A stretch of DNA of 64,000 nucleotides, taken from positions 1-64,000 of the forward strand of contig JAUTXP010000047.1 of the NCBI GenBank assembly GCA_030837965.1, given 5' to 3'. The DNA comes from Acidimicrobiaceae bacterium. GTDB lineage: Bacteria; Actinomycetota; Acidimicrobiia; Acidimicrobiales; JAUTXP01. A program made the translations under genes and the position numbers. Under the pieces are notes generated by a model. That model was not told the DNA's origin. It saw nothing but the letters and a program-made list of their open reading frames with translations, and made no database searches. Numbering within the stretch: position 1 is the stretch's first letter; every line of letters begins with the position of its first letter. Positions 52,698-60,981 of this stretch are shown here, piece by piece.

Positions 52698-53609
52698 CGA
52701 GAGGTGGGGCCAGGGACGGGCCGTGCTCGGTGAGCGTCGGCGCGGCCCGTTGGGCAGGGCCCAGGCCCGGCGCCACGCGGGCGCGGCGGGCCCGGTGAGG
52801 GCGGGGGTCGTCCCTGCGGCCGCTCGTTTGCGGGCCGACCACCAGTCGCTCGACTGCTCGTCGGCCAGCACGGCCAACGCCGCCTCCAGCCGGGCGGCCA
52901 AGGCGCGGGCGTCCTCATCGGTTTCGGGATACAGCGGCGCGCCGAACGTGATGGTGGTCCGTCCCGGTCGCACCCGGTTGGCGCCCTTGCCCAGGATGCG
53001 TCGGGTGCCCTCGAGGTGGACGGGCACCAGCGGGACGCCGGCGCGGGCGGCCAGATAGGCCGGGCCGGGATGGTGGGGCTGGCCCCACCCGTCTGGCGAC
53101 CGGCTGCCTTCGGGAAAGATCAGCAGGCTCCAGCCGTCGGCGATCAGCGACCCGGCCAGGCGCACCGATCGGGGCGACGGGCGGTTGCGCTCGATGGGCA
53201 CGGCGTTGATGGCGAAGGCCCACAGCGCGCCCTTCCAACGCTTGTCGAAGAAGTAGTCGGCACCGGCGCCGACGGCGGCGCGATGGCGAAAGCGCGGCGG
53301 CAGCGAGGCCAGCAGCAAAGGGGTGTCGACATGGCTGGCGTGGTTGGCCGCGAACACGGCCGGTCCATGGAGCTGCTCGATGCGGTCGAGGCCGCGAATG
53401 TCCGGTGACGCCACCGCGTGCAACAAGGGCCGGGTGACGCCGTCGAGCACGACGGCGCGCGCCAAGCGCACGCCGTAACGACGGGACCAGTCCGTGTCGA
53501 AGTCGACGCCGGTGCGGCGCTCAACCGGCGGCCGCGGGACCGACGTGGGCCACGTCGGCTCGCGCACCACAGTGCGCACGGTCCGCCAGAGGCTCTTGGG
53601 CGCGCTCAT
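52683..53609 (-). CDS. 1-acyl-glycerol-3-phosphate acyltransferase family (PlsC)
   Basis: A 308-residue acyltransferase with NHASHVDTP (catalytic His-Asp), IERNRPSPRSVR, FPEGSRSPDGW and GVPLVPVHLEGTRRIL. It is expected to transfer an acyl chain to a lyso-phospholipid. The C-terminal 60 residues are basic and low-complexity, and the end runs into a hairpin. It lies 12 bases after the LarA-like gene in the FAR operon. Confidence 0.85.
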   Translation of the reverse strand: MSAPKSLWRTVRTVVREPTWPTSVPRPPVERRTGVDFDTDWSRRYGVRLARAVVLDGVTRPLLHAVASPDIRGLDRIEQLHGPAVFAANHASHVDTPLLLASLPPRFRHRAAVGAGADYFFDKRWKGALWAFAINAVPIERNRPSPRSVRLAGSLIADGWSLLIFPEGSRSPDGWGQPHHPGPAYLAARAGVPLVPVHLEGTRRILGKGANRVRPGRTTITFGAPLYPETDEDARALAARLEAALAVLADEQSSDWWSARKRAAAGTTPALTGPAAPAWRRAWALPNGPRRRSPSTARPWPHLSDWRT

Positions 53610-53621
53610 GTCAGCGGACCG

Positions 53622-55208
53622 CTAACGGACATCGGCCAAGAGCAGGGGCGGGGTGTGGACGTGGGTGATGGACGGGTCGCGGCCCACCACGTCCTCGGCC
53701 ATCTCCAGCGCGTCCCGCAACGTCGACGCGGGCTTGAACCCCAGCCTGCGCACGGCCTTGGGATCACCGCCCACGATGATCACCGCGCCCAAGTGCTGCA
53801 TGGCGTGCGCCCCCCAGTACCACATGTAGAACGGATGGACCCCGTGGTACGCGTTGGTCGTGCGGTACAGGTGCACGTACCACGGGTCGGTGGCGTAGCG
53901 CTCCTCGTAGGTCTTTTCGATCTCGAGCGGGTCGGTGGTGTCGGCCAGCACCTCGTCGAAGAAGTCGATGTAGCTGGGATGGTGCACGGGGTGGAACTCC
54001 CACGGGGTCGGGTGGCTCATGATCACCGCGCCGCCCTCGCGCACGAGGGGCTTGCCCCGGTAGAGGTTGAAGAAATAGCCGAGCCCGAGGCACATCACGA
54101 GGATCGGGTTCATCACCGAGTTCACGTTGTACGGGCAGATGTAGGGCAGGCCCATGGTGAGGACGTCGGTCTGGCCGCTCACCTCGACGAGCTGCTGCCG
54201 ATAGACGTGCTCGGTGGTCTGGGCGTGCACGGCCTCGACCTCGCCCGCCTGCACGCTGGTCAGGTCGTACGGCGAGCGGATGCCGTGCAGGATCTGCCGG
54301 GACAGGCGAGTGGGCGTGCGGTCCAAGGCCTTGCTCGACGCCGCGAACAGGGCCCGGTCCTTGGCCGACCACTCCCACTCCCGCTTGGACAGGAAGCTGA
54401 ACTGGTCCGGGAAGGTGCGGTTGTTCAGCGTGGTCTCGATCTGGAACACCTTGACGCCGCTGGCCGCGATGAGCTTGCCCATGCGCCAGTTGGACGAGTG
54501 CAGCTCCGAGCGGTGCTGGTCCATGAACGACCGGCTGTGCTGCATGGTGCGCACGTTGTGGTGGTGGCGCAGGCTCCGGTACGACGACAGGCCGGTGGCC
54601 ACGCTCTTGTGGCCGCCGTCCATGGCCACCAAGTTGATGTTCACGTAGACGATGAGGTCGCTGGTGGCCGCCCGCTTGTTGATCTCGACGTCCTCGCCCT
54701 GCTCGGTCTGGCCCAGGAACGTGAGGTTGTCCGGGTCCTCCGCATCGTGCTGGGTCAGCAGTCCGTTGGGCGCGAACGCGTCGAAGACCCGGTCGCCCAG
54801 CGCGTGGCGTAGCTCGTCGTCGGTCATGCGCCGGTGCAGGGCCAGCGCGGCCACGAGCTGCACATCGTCAACGCCCTTTTCGGCGGCCACGTCGAGGACG
54901 GCCTCGATGACCCGCTGGCGCACGTCCGGCCCCTTCATGGGCGGCAGCGGCAGCGACACGTCGTCGAAGCAGATGGTCAACCTCATGCCCGGCCGCAAGA
55001 GGTCGGGCAGTGGGGCCGAGTCGCCCAGCGGGTTGCGCAGGGCATGGCGGATGGCCGCGTCCGGGTCGGGCAGGCCGGCGAGGGGCTCGGGCGGGTAGAT
55101 GACGCGGCTGCCGGGCGGGAGCTGTTCCAGCCGGTAGCCCTCACCGTGCCAGAAGAGGGTGGGCGGGGTGGAGCGGTCGACGTCGAGGACGAACCCAGGG
55201 CGGGGCAA
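53622..55208 (-). CDS. LarA-like nickel-dependent racemase family protein
   Basis: A 528-residue protein of the LarA/DUF2088 family. It shows LTICFDDVSLPLPPMKGPDV, the catalytic region VAALALHRRMTDDEL, and DGGHKSVATGLSSYR with the Lys that in LarA carries the nickel-pincer nucleotide, followed by LRHHHN. Lactate racemase activity is not implied: the family is broad, and neither larB, larC nor larE is seen in the window. Start TTG 55208 is five bases after the stop of the dehydrogenase gene. It lies in an operon with lipid genes. Confidence 0.7.
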   Translation of the reverse strand: MPRPGFVLDVDRSTPPTLFWHGEGYRLEQLPPGSRVIYPPEPLAGLPDPDAAIRHALRNPLGDSAPLPDLLRPGMRLTICFDDVSLPLPPMKGPDVRQRVIEAVLDVAAEKGVDDVQLVAALALHRRMTDDELRHALGDRVFDAFAPNGLLTQHDAEDPDNLTFLGQTEQGEDVEINKRAATSDLIVYVNINLVAMDGGHKSVATGLSSYRSLRHHHNVRTMQHSRSFMDQHRSELHSSNWRMGKLIAASGVKVFQIETTLNNRTFPDQFSFLSKREWEWSAKDRALFAASSKALDRTPTRLSRQILHGIRSPYDLTSVQAGEVEAVHAQTTEHVYRQQLVEVSGQTDVLTMGLPYICPYNVNSVMNPILVMCLGLGYFFNLYRGKPLVREGGAVIMSHPTPWEFHPVHHPSYIDFFDEVLADTTDPLEIEKTYEERYATDPWYVHLYRTTNAYHGVHPFYMWYWGAHAMQHLGAVIIVGGDPKAVRRLGFKPASTLRDALEMAEDVVGRDPSITHVHTPPLLLADVR

Positions 55209-55213
55209 GAGGC

Positions 55214-56368
55214 TCAGCGCCTTTCTGTACGTAGGTCGAAGGCGATCTTCACCGCGCCCCGCCTGCCCGCGTGGGCGGCGTGGTCGACGGCCTCGCGATA
55301 GCGGTCGAGGGGGTAGAGGGCGGACACCAGCCTGCCCAAATCTGCTTGTGCGACAAGGCCGAACGCGTCGTGGAAGTCCTCGGCGGTGTAGGCGTAGGCG
55401 CCCTTCAGTGCCACCTCGCGATGCCACAGCGGCGTGAGATCGATGGACGTGGTGCCCGCCATGCCGACGAGGACGACGGTTCCTCCGGGGGCCACCACCT
55501 TGAGGGCTTGGGTGACGGACTGCCGCGAGCCGACACAGTCGAACACCGCGTCGACGCCGCCGGTGAGCTGGCCGTCTGCGCGCGCGTTGTCGGTGCGCAG
55601 GCTGGACGTGGTCCGGCGCACGCCGCGCTCGATGTCGTCCACCGCGGTCGCGCCCAGTCCTGTGGCCAGGAGCTTTTGGTGGGGGTGCTTGGCCGAGACG
55701 AGCACCGGACGCTCGGAGAGCAAGCGCAGGGCGGCGACCGTGCACAGGCCCAGGGTGCCCGCGCCGATGACGGCGACTGCTCCGCTTGCACCGTCGGGCG
55801 GAACCAGTCGGGCCGCGTGCAGCGCGCAGGCGGTGGGCTCCACCATGACCGCGGTCTCGTCGCTCATGCCTTCGGGAACGCGGTGGAGCTGCGAGTCGTG
55901 GGCGACGAGGGCGTGGCCCCAACCCCCGCCGGTGTCCTGGCAGAACCCTGTCTGCAAGCCGGGGGAGAGGTGGCCGAAGGCCTGTCGCTCGCACAGGTTG
56001 GTGCGACCGGCCTGGCACTGCGGGCACGACGGATCGATGCCGCGCGCCGCGCAGGCGAGGGTTGCGGCCAACGCCACGCGAGTGCCGTCGTCCAGTTCGC
56101 CCACCACCTCATGGCCGGGTGTGAAGGGGAAGCTGACGATGGGCTCGAAGTAGCGGGAGCTGTGCCCGTCGATGGTGGCCAGGTCGGAGCCGCAGATGCC
56201 CGACAGGCGCGGCCGCACCCGATGCCAGCCCGGACCCGGGGGCGTGGGCCCGTCCACGTCCTTCAAGCTGAGCGGCCCGACACGCGCCCCTCGCCCGGGA
56301 CTGATGCGGCCTGCGATGGCCGCCGCCGCGTACTTGGGGATGGAGCGCTCGAAGACGAGCGCCTTCAT
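55214..56368 (-). CDS. Zinc-dependent medium-chain alcohol dehydrogenase
   Basis: A 384-residue MDR-family enzyme. Catalytic zinc ligands lie in GICGSDLATI and GHEVVGEL, the structural zinc Cys cluster is seen in CAARGIDPSCPQCQAGRTNL, and the Rossmann motif is VAVIGAGTLGLCTVAA. The substrate is not known. In this operon it follows a fatty acyl-CoA reductase, so a fatty alcohol/aldehyde is a reasonable guess. The start region is repeated three times in tandem (56352-56402); the third ATG, at 56368, is in frame. Confidence 0.88.
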   Translation of the reverse strand: MKALVFERSIPKYAAAAIAGRISPGRGARVGPLSLKDVDGPTPPGPGWHRVRPRLSGICGSDLATIDGHSSRYFEPIVSFPFTPGHEVVGELDDGTRVALAATLACAARGIDPSCPQCQAGRTNLCERQAFGHLSPGLQTGFCQDTGGGWGHALVAHDSQLHRVPEGMSDETAVMVEPTACALHAARLVPPDGASGAVAVIGAGTLGLCTVAALRLLSERPVLVSAKHPHQKLLATGLGATAVDDIERGVRRTTSSLRTDNARADGQLTGGVDAVFDCVGSRQSVTQALKVVAPGGTVVLVGMAGTTSIDLTPLWHREVALKGAYAYTAEDFHDAFGLVAQADLGRLVSALYPLDRYREAVDHAAHAGRRGAVKIAFDLRTERR

Positions 56369-56402
56369 CGGACGACACCCTTCATGTGACGACAGCCTTC
56401 AT
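56352..56402 (-). repeat. Three tandem 17-bp copies of a start-codon region
   Basis: Minus-strand units begin at 56402, 56385 and 56368, each opening ATGAAGG followed by a TGTCGTC or closely similar stretch. Units 1 and 2 encode the six-codon ORFs MKAVVT and MKGVVR. Each of the three ATGs overlaps the preceding TGA (that of FAR, mini-ORF 1 and mini-ORF 2), which forms a chain of ATGA couplings ending at the dehydrogenase MKALVF. Confidence 0.9.
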
Positions 56403-58720
56403 CGGGCTCGGGCCCCGATGGGCAGCAGCGGCCGCGGCCCGCCCGGCGACTTGTCCCACTGCTCGACGTGCCAGCCCCGCTTGCGGGCGATGGTGGCCAG
56501 CTTGGCCTCGGGGTTGACGGCGACGGGGTGGCCGACGGCTTCGAGCATGGGCAGGTCGCTGGCCGAGTCGGCGTAGGCCACGGCCTGTTCGAGGTCGAGC
56601 CCGTGGGCATCGGCGTAGTCCTGCATGACGATGGCCCTGGCCTCGCCGGTGGGCGGCGCCTCCTGCAACTCGCCGGTGAGGCGGCCGTTCGAGTCGGTGG
56701 TGAGATGGGCCGCGACCACGTCGTCGAACAGAGGCTCGAGGGGCGCGATGACGAAGTCGAGGGCGCCGGTGATGAGCAGCGTGCGGTGGCCGCGGGCCCG
56801 GTGCTCGCGCACCCTGCGGATACCGGCGGGGAACGACTTGGTGAGGATCAGACCGGCGAACAGGTCCCACGCGTCGTCGTGCAGCCGGGCCGCAGGCGCG
56901 CCCTCGTAGCGACGGTAGAAGTGACGGAGGAAGTCGCCTCGGTCGCGCCGGTCGAGGGCCAAGAGGGCAGGCGCCTCGCGCAGCGTGCGGGCCACGAAGC
57001 GGGCCCGGTCGGCGGTGGGCAGGTGGCGGGTCGCCAACCACGCGTAGCTCTCGACCACGTTCGACGCGATCAGCGTGTTCTCCAAGTCGAACACGGCCAG
57101 ATGGCGCTTGGGGTCGAGGATGGCCTTGCGCCCCCGCTCCTCGCGGGTCGGCCCCTGCTTGCGGCCCGCGGCGGTGCGGACCCGTGCATGCACGACGATG
57201 GAGGGCAGGTGGATGTCGTGCACGTAGTCGCGCCACCCGACCAGCGCGGGGTCGAAGCCGAAGGCGGCCTGGTCGGCCGCGTCCATGCGTGACCAAAGAC
57301 CGATGAGCCGGTCGACCTGGAAGACGGCCTCGGTCTCCGTGTAGGCGCCGTAGAGGCGGACGTATCCCAGGGCCCGGTCGGCTTGCGTGCGGCGCTCTTC
57401 GAGACGGCCGCTCAACTGCGCCCGCCGGCCTCGCACGGGCAGACTGGTGAGGACCTTCTCGGCCGCGGCCAAGGTCTTGGTGGCCCGCTCGAGTTGGCGC
57501 TGGACACGCCCTCGGCCGGGGAACGACCACTCGGGCACGACGATGGGCTGGCCCTCGCCGTCGTAGAGCGGGTTGGCCGTGAACCATTCGCGCACGAGGT
57601 CGACCAGGCCTCGGTAGCGCAGCGGGTTGCGGGCCCCGGACGCGACCTGAAAGACGCCTTCTTCCCGGGTGGCGGCCACGGCGATGATGGCCGCGACCAC
57701 CAGGTCGACGGGGATGACGTCGACCACGCCTTCGGGGATGCCGGGGAACTCCTTCAGCAGGCCGCGGCCGTAGCTGATGATGACGGGCTCGGCCATGCGG
57801 AAGCCCCTGATCCATCCGGGCCGGGGCTCGGCCAGCGCGGACTCGATGATGCTGGGGCGGACGACCGCAGTGGGCTGGCCGGTGCGGGCCGTGGTCTCGA
57901 ACAGGGCCTTCTCGCCCAAGGCCTTGGTGTAGGCGTAGGCGTCGGGCCAGCCGAGGGACTGGGCCCGGGCCCGACCCTGCTCCACCAGTTGGTCGGCGAC
58001 CCACTCGGTCCGCAGGCGCTCGGCCCGGTCGGCGATCAACGGCGTCGACGCCGCGCCCAACTCGTGGCGGGCCTGCTTTGTGAAGCTCGACAGCCGCTCG
58101 GGGCGGCGGCTCTCGGTGTCCGCGTCTTGGCGGGATCGGCGGGCGGCGTCGACTTCAGTCCGCCAGTCGATGTCCTTGACCGGGCTGAACGGCGTCTCGG
58201 TGAGCGGGCGTTCGTGGGCCGGGCCTCGGCGGGTGCCCGCCACATAGGCGGTGGAGACGGCGACGAGGTGGGCCTTGGTGTTGCCGGTCTGTTCGAGGGC
58301 CTCGGCCACGCGGCTGGGGCCGAGCAGGTTGACCTCGACGGCCGCGTCCAGGGCCGCGTCGAAGCTGACCGTGGCGGCCGAGTGGATGACGATGTCGGCC
58401 TCGCCCAGTGCGCGCCGGCCGTCGTCGTCCAGGCCCAGACCGTCTTGGCCCACGTCGCCCGCCACGGTGTGGAGCCGGTCGCGGATGAGGGCGTCGAAGG
58501 CCTCGGGCCCGACCTCGGCGCGGAGGCGGTCGAAGCAGTCGTTGCGCAGGATCTCCCTGCGGGTGCGCTCGGCCGCGGCCGTGCGCCGGCCCGAGCGGAC
58601 GAGGACGGTGACGTGCAGATCGGGCACGCAGCGCAGCAGCCGCTCGACCAGCGCCGTGCCCAGGAAGCCGGTGGCCCCGGTGACCAGGACCCGCTTGCCC
58701 GCCAGCCCTTCTCGGATCAT
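56399..58720 (-). CDS. Fatty acyl-CoA reductase fused to HAD-family hydrolase
   Basis: A 773-residue fusion. Residues 1-530 are an SDR-type reductase with VLVTGATGFLGTALVERLL, IVIHSAATVSFDAALD, VAVSTAYVAGT and the YxxxK-like AYAYTKALGEK, followed by a FAR C-terminal domain. Residues about 540-773 are a HAD-IB domain, but the first motif reads FDLENT instead of DxDxT, so the second Asp is Glu. FAR enzymes reduce acyl-CoA to fatty alcohol for wax esters. The first gene of a four-gene operon with a dehydrogenase, LarA-like protein and PlsC. A TetR gene and a 46-bp palindrome lie upstream. ATG at 58720. Confidence 0.88.
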   Translation of the reverse strand: MIREGLAGKRVLVTGATGFLGTALVERLLRCVPDLHVTVLVRSGRRTAAAERTRREILRNDCFDRLRAEVGPEAFDALIRDRLHTVAGDVGQDGLGLDDDGRRALGEADIVIHSAATVSFDAALDAAVEVNLLGPSRVAEALEQTGNTKAHLVAVSTAYVAGTRRGPAHERPLTETPFSPVKDIDWRTEVDAARRSRQDADTESRRPERLSSFTKQARHELGAASTPLIADRAERLRTEWVADQLVEQGRARAQSLGWPDAYAYTKALGEKALFETTARTGQPTAVVRPSIIESALAEPRPGWIRGFRMAEPVIISYGRGLLKEFPGIPEGVVDVIPVDLVVAAIIAVAATREEGVFQVASGARNPLRYRGLVDLVREWFTANPLYDGEGQPIVVPEWSFPGRGRVQRQLERATKTLAAAEKVLTSLPVRGRRAQLSGRLEERRTQADRALGYVRLYGAYTETEAVFQVDRLIGLWSRMDAADQAAFGFDPALVGWRDYVHDIHLPSIVVHARVRTAAGRKQGPTREERGRKAILDPKRHLAVFDLENTLIASNVVESYAWLATRHLPTADRARFVARTLREAPALLALDRRDRGDFLRHFYRRYEGAPAARLHDDAWDLFAGLILTKSFPAGIRRVREHRARGHRTLLITGALDFVIAPLEPLFDDVVAAHLTTDSNGRLTGELQEAPPTGEARAIVMQDYADAHGLDLEQAVAYADSASDLPMLEAVGHPVAVNPEAKLATIARKRGWHVEQWDKSPGGPRPLLPIGARAR

Positions 58721-58788
58721 CGAGCCAACTGTCTACCAGTTGGTAGACCAGCGCCGCGAACCACGCGTCGGCGTGCTGGCCTTTCCGC

Positions 58789-58834
58789 TTCTTGTCAGGG
58801 TCAGTTCGACATCTCGAACTCACGGTGACAAGAA
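58789..58834. promoter_or_regulatory. 46-bp palindrome, copy C, between FAR and TetR genes
   Basis: Outer arms TTCTTGTCA and TGACAAGAA, inner arms AGTTCG and CGAACT, centre of six bases. Spacing is identical to copy B. It lies in the 147-bp divergent region between the FAR and TetR starts. Confidence 0.75.
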
Positions 58835-58855
58835 CGGCGATGCGCGGCGGCAGCG

Positions 58856-58861
58856 TACGAT
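58856..58861 (+). promoter_or_regulatory. Putative leaderless -10 box of the TetR gene
   Basis: TACGAT lies six bases before the GTG at 58868, with no ribosome site between. Confidence 0.5.
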
Positions 58862-58867
58862 CCGGCT

Positions 58868-59506
58868 GTGGCCGCGCCGCCCATCACGCCGACGAACGAG
58901 CGCATCTTGGACACGGCCCTGACCTCGTTCGGGAACCGGGGCTACGACGTCACCTCGTTGGACGACCTGGCCAACACGCTGGGCATCCGCAAGCAGACGA
59001 TCCTGTACTGGTTCCCCAGCAAGGAGGCTCTGCTCGGCGCGGTGATCGATCAGAGCGCGGCCGAGCTGTCGGGCGTGTTGGAGCGCACGTTGGACCGGGC
59101 CGGTCCGGGTTGGGAACGGGTCGAGGCCATCGTCAAGAGCGTGTTCCGCATGGCCGCCCGCCGGCCGGAGTTGCTGGGCCTGGTGCGCGAGGTCAGTCGT
59201 CTGGGCCCCCCCGCGTCCACCCGACTGCTCGACGGCCTCCAGCCGCTGCTGGGCCGGGCCACGGGTTTTCTGGAAGCCGAGATGCGGGCCGGGCGCATGC
59301 GCAAGCAGGACCCGCGGGTGGTTCTGCTGGCCGCCTACTCGGCTGTGCTCGGGATGGCCACCGAGGTCGAGGTGCTGCGGGCCATGGGCTTCGACCCGAG
59401 CGCCCGGGACCTGGTGCGCAGGCGCAAGCAGCTCCTCGAATTCCTGCGGTCGGCCGTGGGCGTGGCCGACGACAGCGGCTACCGCTTGCGGGCCGGAGGC
59501 GTGTAG
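58868..59506 (+). CDS. TetR-family transcriptional regulator
   Basis: A 212-residue regulator with an N-terminal TetR helix-turn-helix (RILDTALTSFGNRGYDVTSL then DDLANTLGIRKQTILYWFPS) and a helical ligand domain. It is divergent from the FAR operon and separated from it by a palindrome, so it is a likely repressor of lipid genes; the ligand may be an acyl-CoA, by analogy with FadR/FasR-type TetR proteins. The 3' end overlaps the convergent membrane protein gene by 28 bases. Start is GTG at 58868. Confidence 0.88.
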   Translation: MAAPPITPTNERILDTALTSFGNRGYDVTSLDDLANTLGIRKQTILYWFPSKEALLGAVIDQSAAELSGVLERTLDRAGPGWERVEAIVKSVFRMAARRPELLGLVREVSRLGPPASTRLLDGLQPLLGRATGFLEAEMRAGRMRKQDPRVVLLAAYSAVLGMATEVEVLRAMGFDPSARDLVRRRKQLLEFLRSAVGVADDSGYRLRAGGV

Positions 59507-59976
59507 CGCTTCGACGGCTTGGGCGGGGCCTTGCCCGTGGACGCAGCCGGCGCGTCCCCGTCGCCGCCGCGCCCGCTCCGACGGCCGCCCTTGCCGCGAG
59601 CAGCCCGCTTGGCGGCCAGCGCCTCGTCCCGAGCCTGGCGGCGGGCCTCGATCTCCTCGGGGCTGGGCTTGCCCCTGAACCACAGCCACATGCCCAGGAT
59701 CAGAAACGGCGTGCCCGCCAGCGTGACCGGCCACGGGAAGGCCACGAGGAACGACATCACGCCTGCGAAGAACCGGGACCGTCGTCGCGACGAATAGCCC
59801 AACAGGCCGGCCAGCACCACGCCGATCGACGCGCCCAACAGGGCCGTCGTCTCGAAGAAGCCGGGCGCCCACAGGCCCAGGAACGCGGCCCCGCCGACGA
59901 CCGCGGCGTACAGCGTGACCCGCTGCTCGAGGTCGTCGAGCGGCTTCATGGCGAACGCGCTGCTGGGCGAGGTCAT
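59479..59976 (-). CDS. Small membrane protein with basic tail
   Basis: A 165-residue protein with three or four hydrophobic segments (about residues 21-38, 43-60, 68-98) and a long C-terminal tail rich in Lys/Arg/Ala/Pro. No domain is recognised. ATG at 59976 overlaps the stop of the upstream 91-codon gene in ATGA, so both belong to one transcript. It may bind nucleic acid or lipid headgroups through the tail, which is a guess. Confidence 0.65.
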   Translation of the reverse strand: MTSPSSAFAMKPLDDLEQRVTLYAAVVGGAAFLGLWAPGFFETTALLGASIGVVLAGLLGYSSRRRSRFFAGVMSFLVAFPWPVTLAGTPFLILGMWLWFRGKPSPEEIEARRQARDEALAAKRAARGKGGRRSGRGGDGDAPAASTGKAPPKPSKRYTPPARKR

Positions 59977-60248
59977 CGATCGCCCCGAAGCAGCCACGGG
60001 CGTACGACCACCCACGTGTCCTCGGGCGAACCCCATTCGAGGTGCAGTTCGATGGGCTGCTCGGGCGGGCCGAACGGGTCCGGCGCGTCCTGCACGATGG
60101 CCACTTCCTCGCTGGGCTCCTCCAACGCCTCCCGCAGCCCCAAGGCGATGGCGGTCAGGACCACGCCGCTGGCCGTGTGCCTGCGCCACGAGTCGAACAG
60201 GGTCGCGGGGGCCCGCCGGCTCGAATCGAAAACCGGCTCGGCGTCCAC
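59973..60248 (-). CDS. Small acidic protein of unknown function
   Basis: A 91-residue soluble protein with VFDSSRRAPATLFDSWRRHT, VLTAIALGLREALEEPSEEV and PIELHLEWGSPEDTWVVVRP. No family is known. GTG at 60248 is preceded by TACCGT at a six-base spacing, and the stop overlaps the ATG of the next gene, so the ORF is credible despite its length. Confidence 0.6.
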   Translation of the reverse strand: MDAEPVFDSSRRAPATLFDSWRRHTASGVVLTAIALGLREALEEPSEEVAIVQDAPDPFGPPEQPIELHLEWGSPEDTWVVVRPWLLRGDR

Positions 60249-60254
60249 GGGCCA

Positions 60255-60264
60255 ACGGTACCCT
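60255..60264. promoter_or_regulatory. Overlapping divergent -10 boxes
   Basis: The palindrome GGTACC (60257-60262) forms the core of TACCCT on the plus strand (60259-60264) and TACCGT on the minus strand (60260-60255). Each box is exactly six bases from its start codon (GTG 60271 and GTG 60248). Confidence 0.55.
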
Positions 60265-60270
60265 CCGCTC

Positions 60271-60933
60271 GTGCAATCCGACTCCGGGCGGGCCCGCCGC
60301 GCCCCCGCGACCGACAACGCCGAAGCCGACCTGGCCGCTCGCACCCAGGCTGCGGCCGCCCTCCGCAGGCTGGGCCACGCCCTGGTCGGCCACCACGTCG
60401 ACCCGGAGTCGCTCGTGCGACTGGCCGCCCACGTGGAGACCTGGCTGCCGGAGCTCGAGTCAGCCCCCACCCGGCGCCGGGCCGTGGGCGACATGAAGCG
60501 CCGCCTGTTCGAGGCGCCCATCGGCGACGGGCCCGACCTCGAGCACTTCCCCGACTGTGTGGTGTCGGGGCCTGCCAACCCCATGGGCATCGCCGTCGAC
60601 CTGCACAGGGACGGCGACGACGCGGTTGCGCTGGTGAGCCTGGGCGCGGCTTTCGAGGGCGCTCCCGGCCGGGCCCACGGCGGCATCGTGGCTGCCGTGT
60701 TCGACGACGTCATGGGCCTGGTCCTCAAGATGGTCGGCACCCCGGCGTATACCGGCGAGCTCACCGTGCGCTACCTGGCCCCCACCCCGATCGGCGAGCG
60801 ACTGGAGTTCCGGGCCCGGCTGGCCGATCGTGATGGCCGCAAGCTCTTCATCGAGGCCGAGGCCTATCGGGCCGCCGACCGCGTCCAAGTGGCGTCGGCC
60901 CGGGCCGTGTTCATCGCCATCGACTGGCGATGA
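60271..60933 (+). CDS. PaaI-like hotdog-fold thioesterase
   Basis: A 220-residue protein. The N-terminal half is a helical segment, and the C-terminal half is a hotdog thioesterase with PANPMGIAVDLHRDGDDAVA, APGRAHGGIVAAVFDDVMGL (typical HGG catalytic loop) and LTVRYLAPTPIGERLEFRAR. It probably hydrolyses acyl-CoA. The GTG start has a -10 box six bases upstream that overlaps the promoter of the divergent 91-residue gene. Confidence 0.85.
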   Translation: MQSDSGRARRAPATDNAEADLAARTQAAAALRRLGHALVGHHVDPESLVRLAAHVETWLPELESAPTRRRAVGDMKRRLFEAPIGDGPDLEHFPDCVVSGPANPMGIAVDLHRDGDDAVALVSLGAAFEGAPGRAHGGIVAAVFDDVMGLVLKMVGTPAYTGELTVRYLAPTPIGERLEFRARLADRDGRKLFIEAEAYRAADRVQVASARAVFIAIDWR

Positions 60934-60981
60934 CCGAGGACATGACTGCCTTGACCGCTGAACGCGTCCGCCCGCCCGCGT

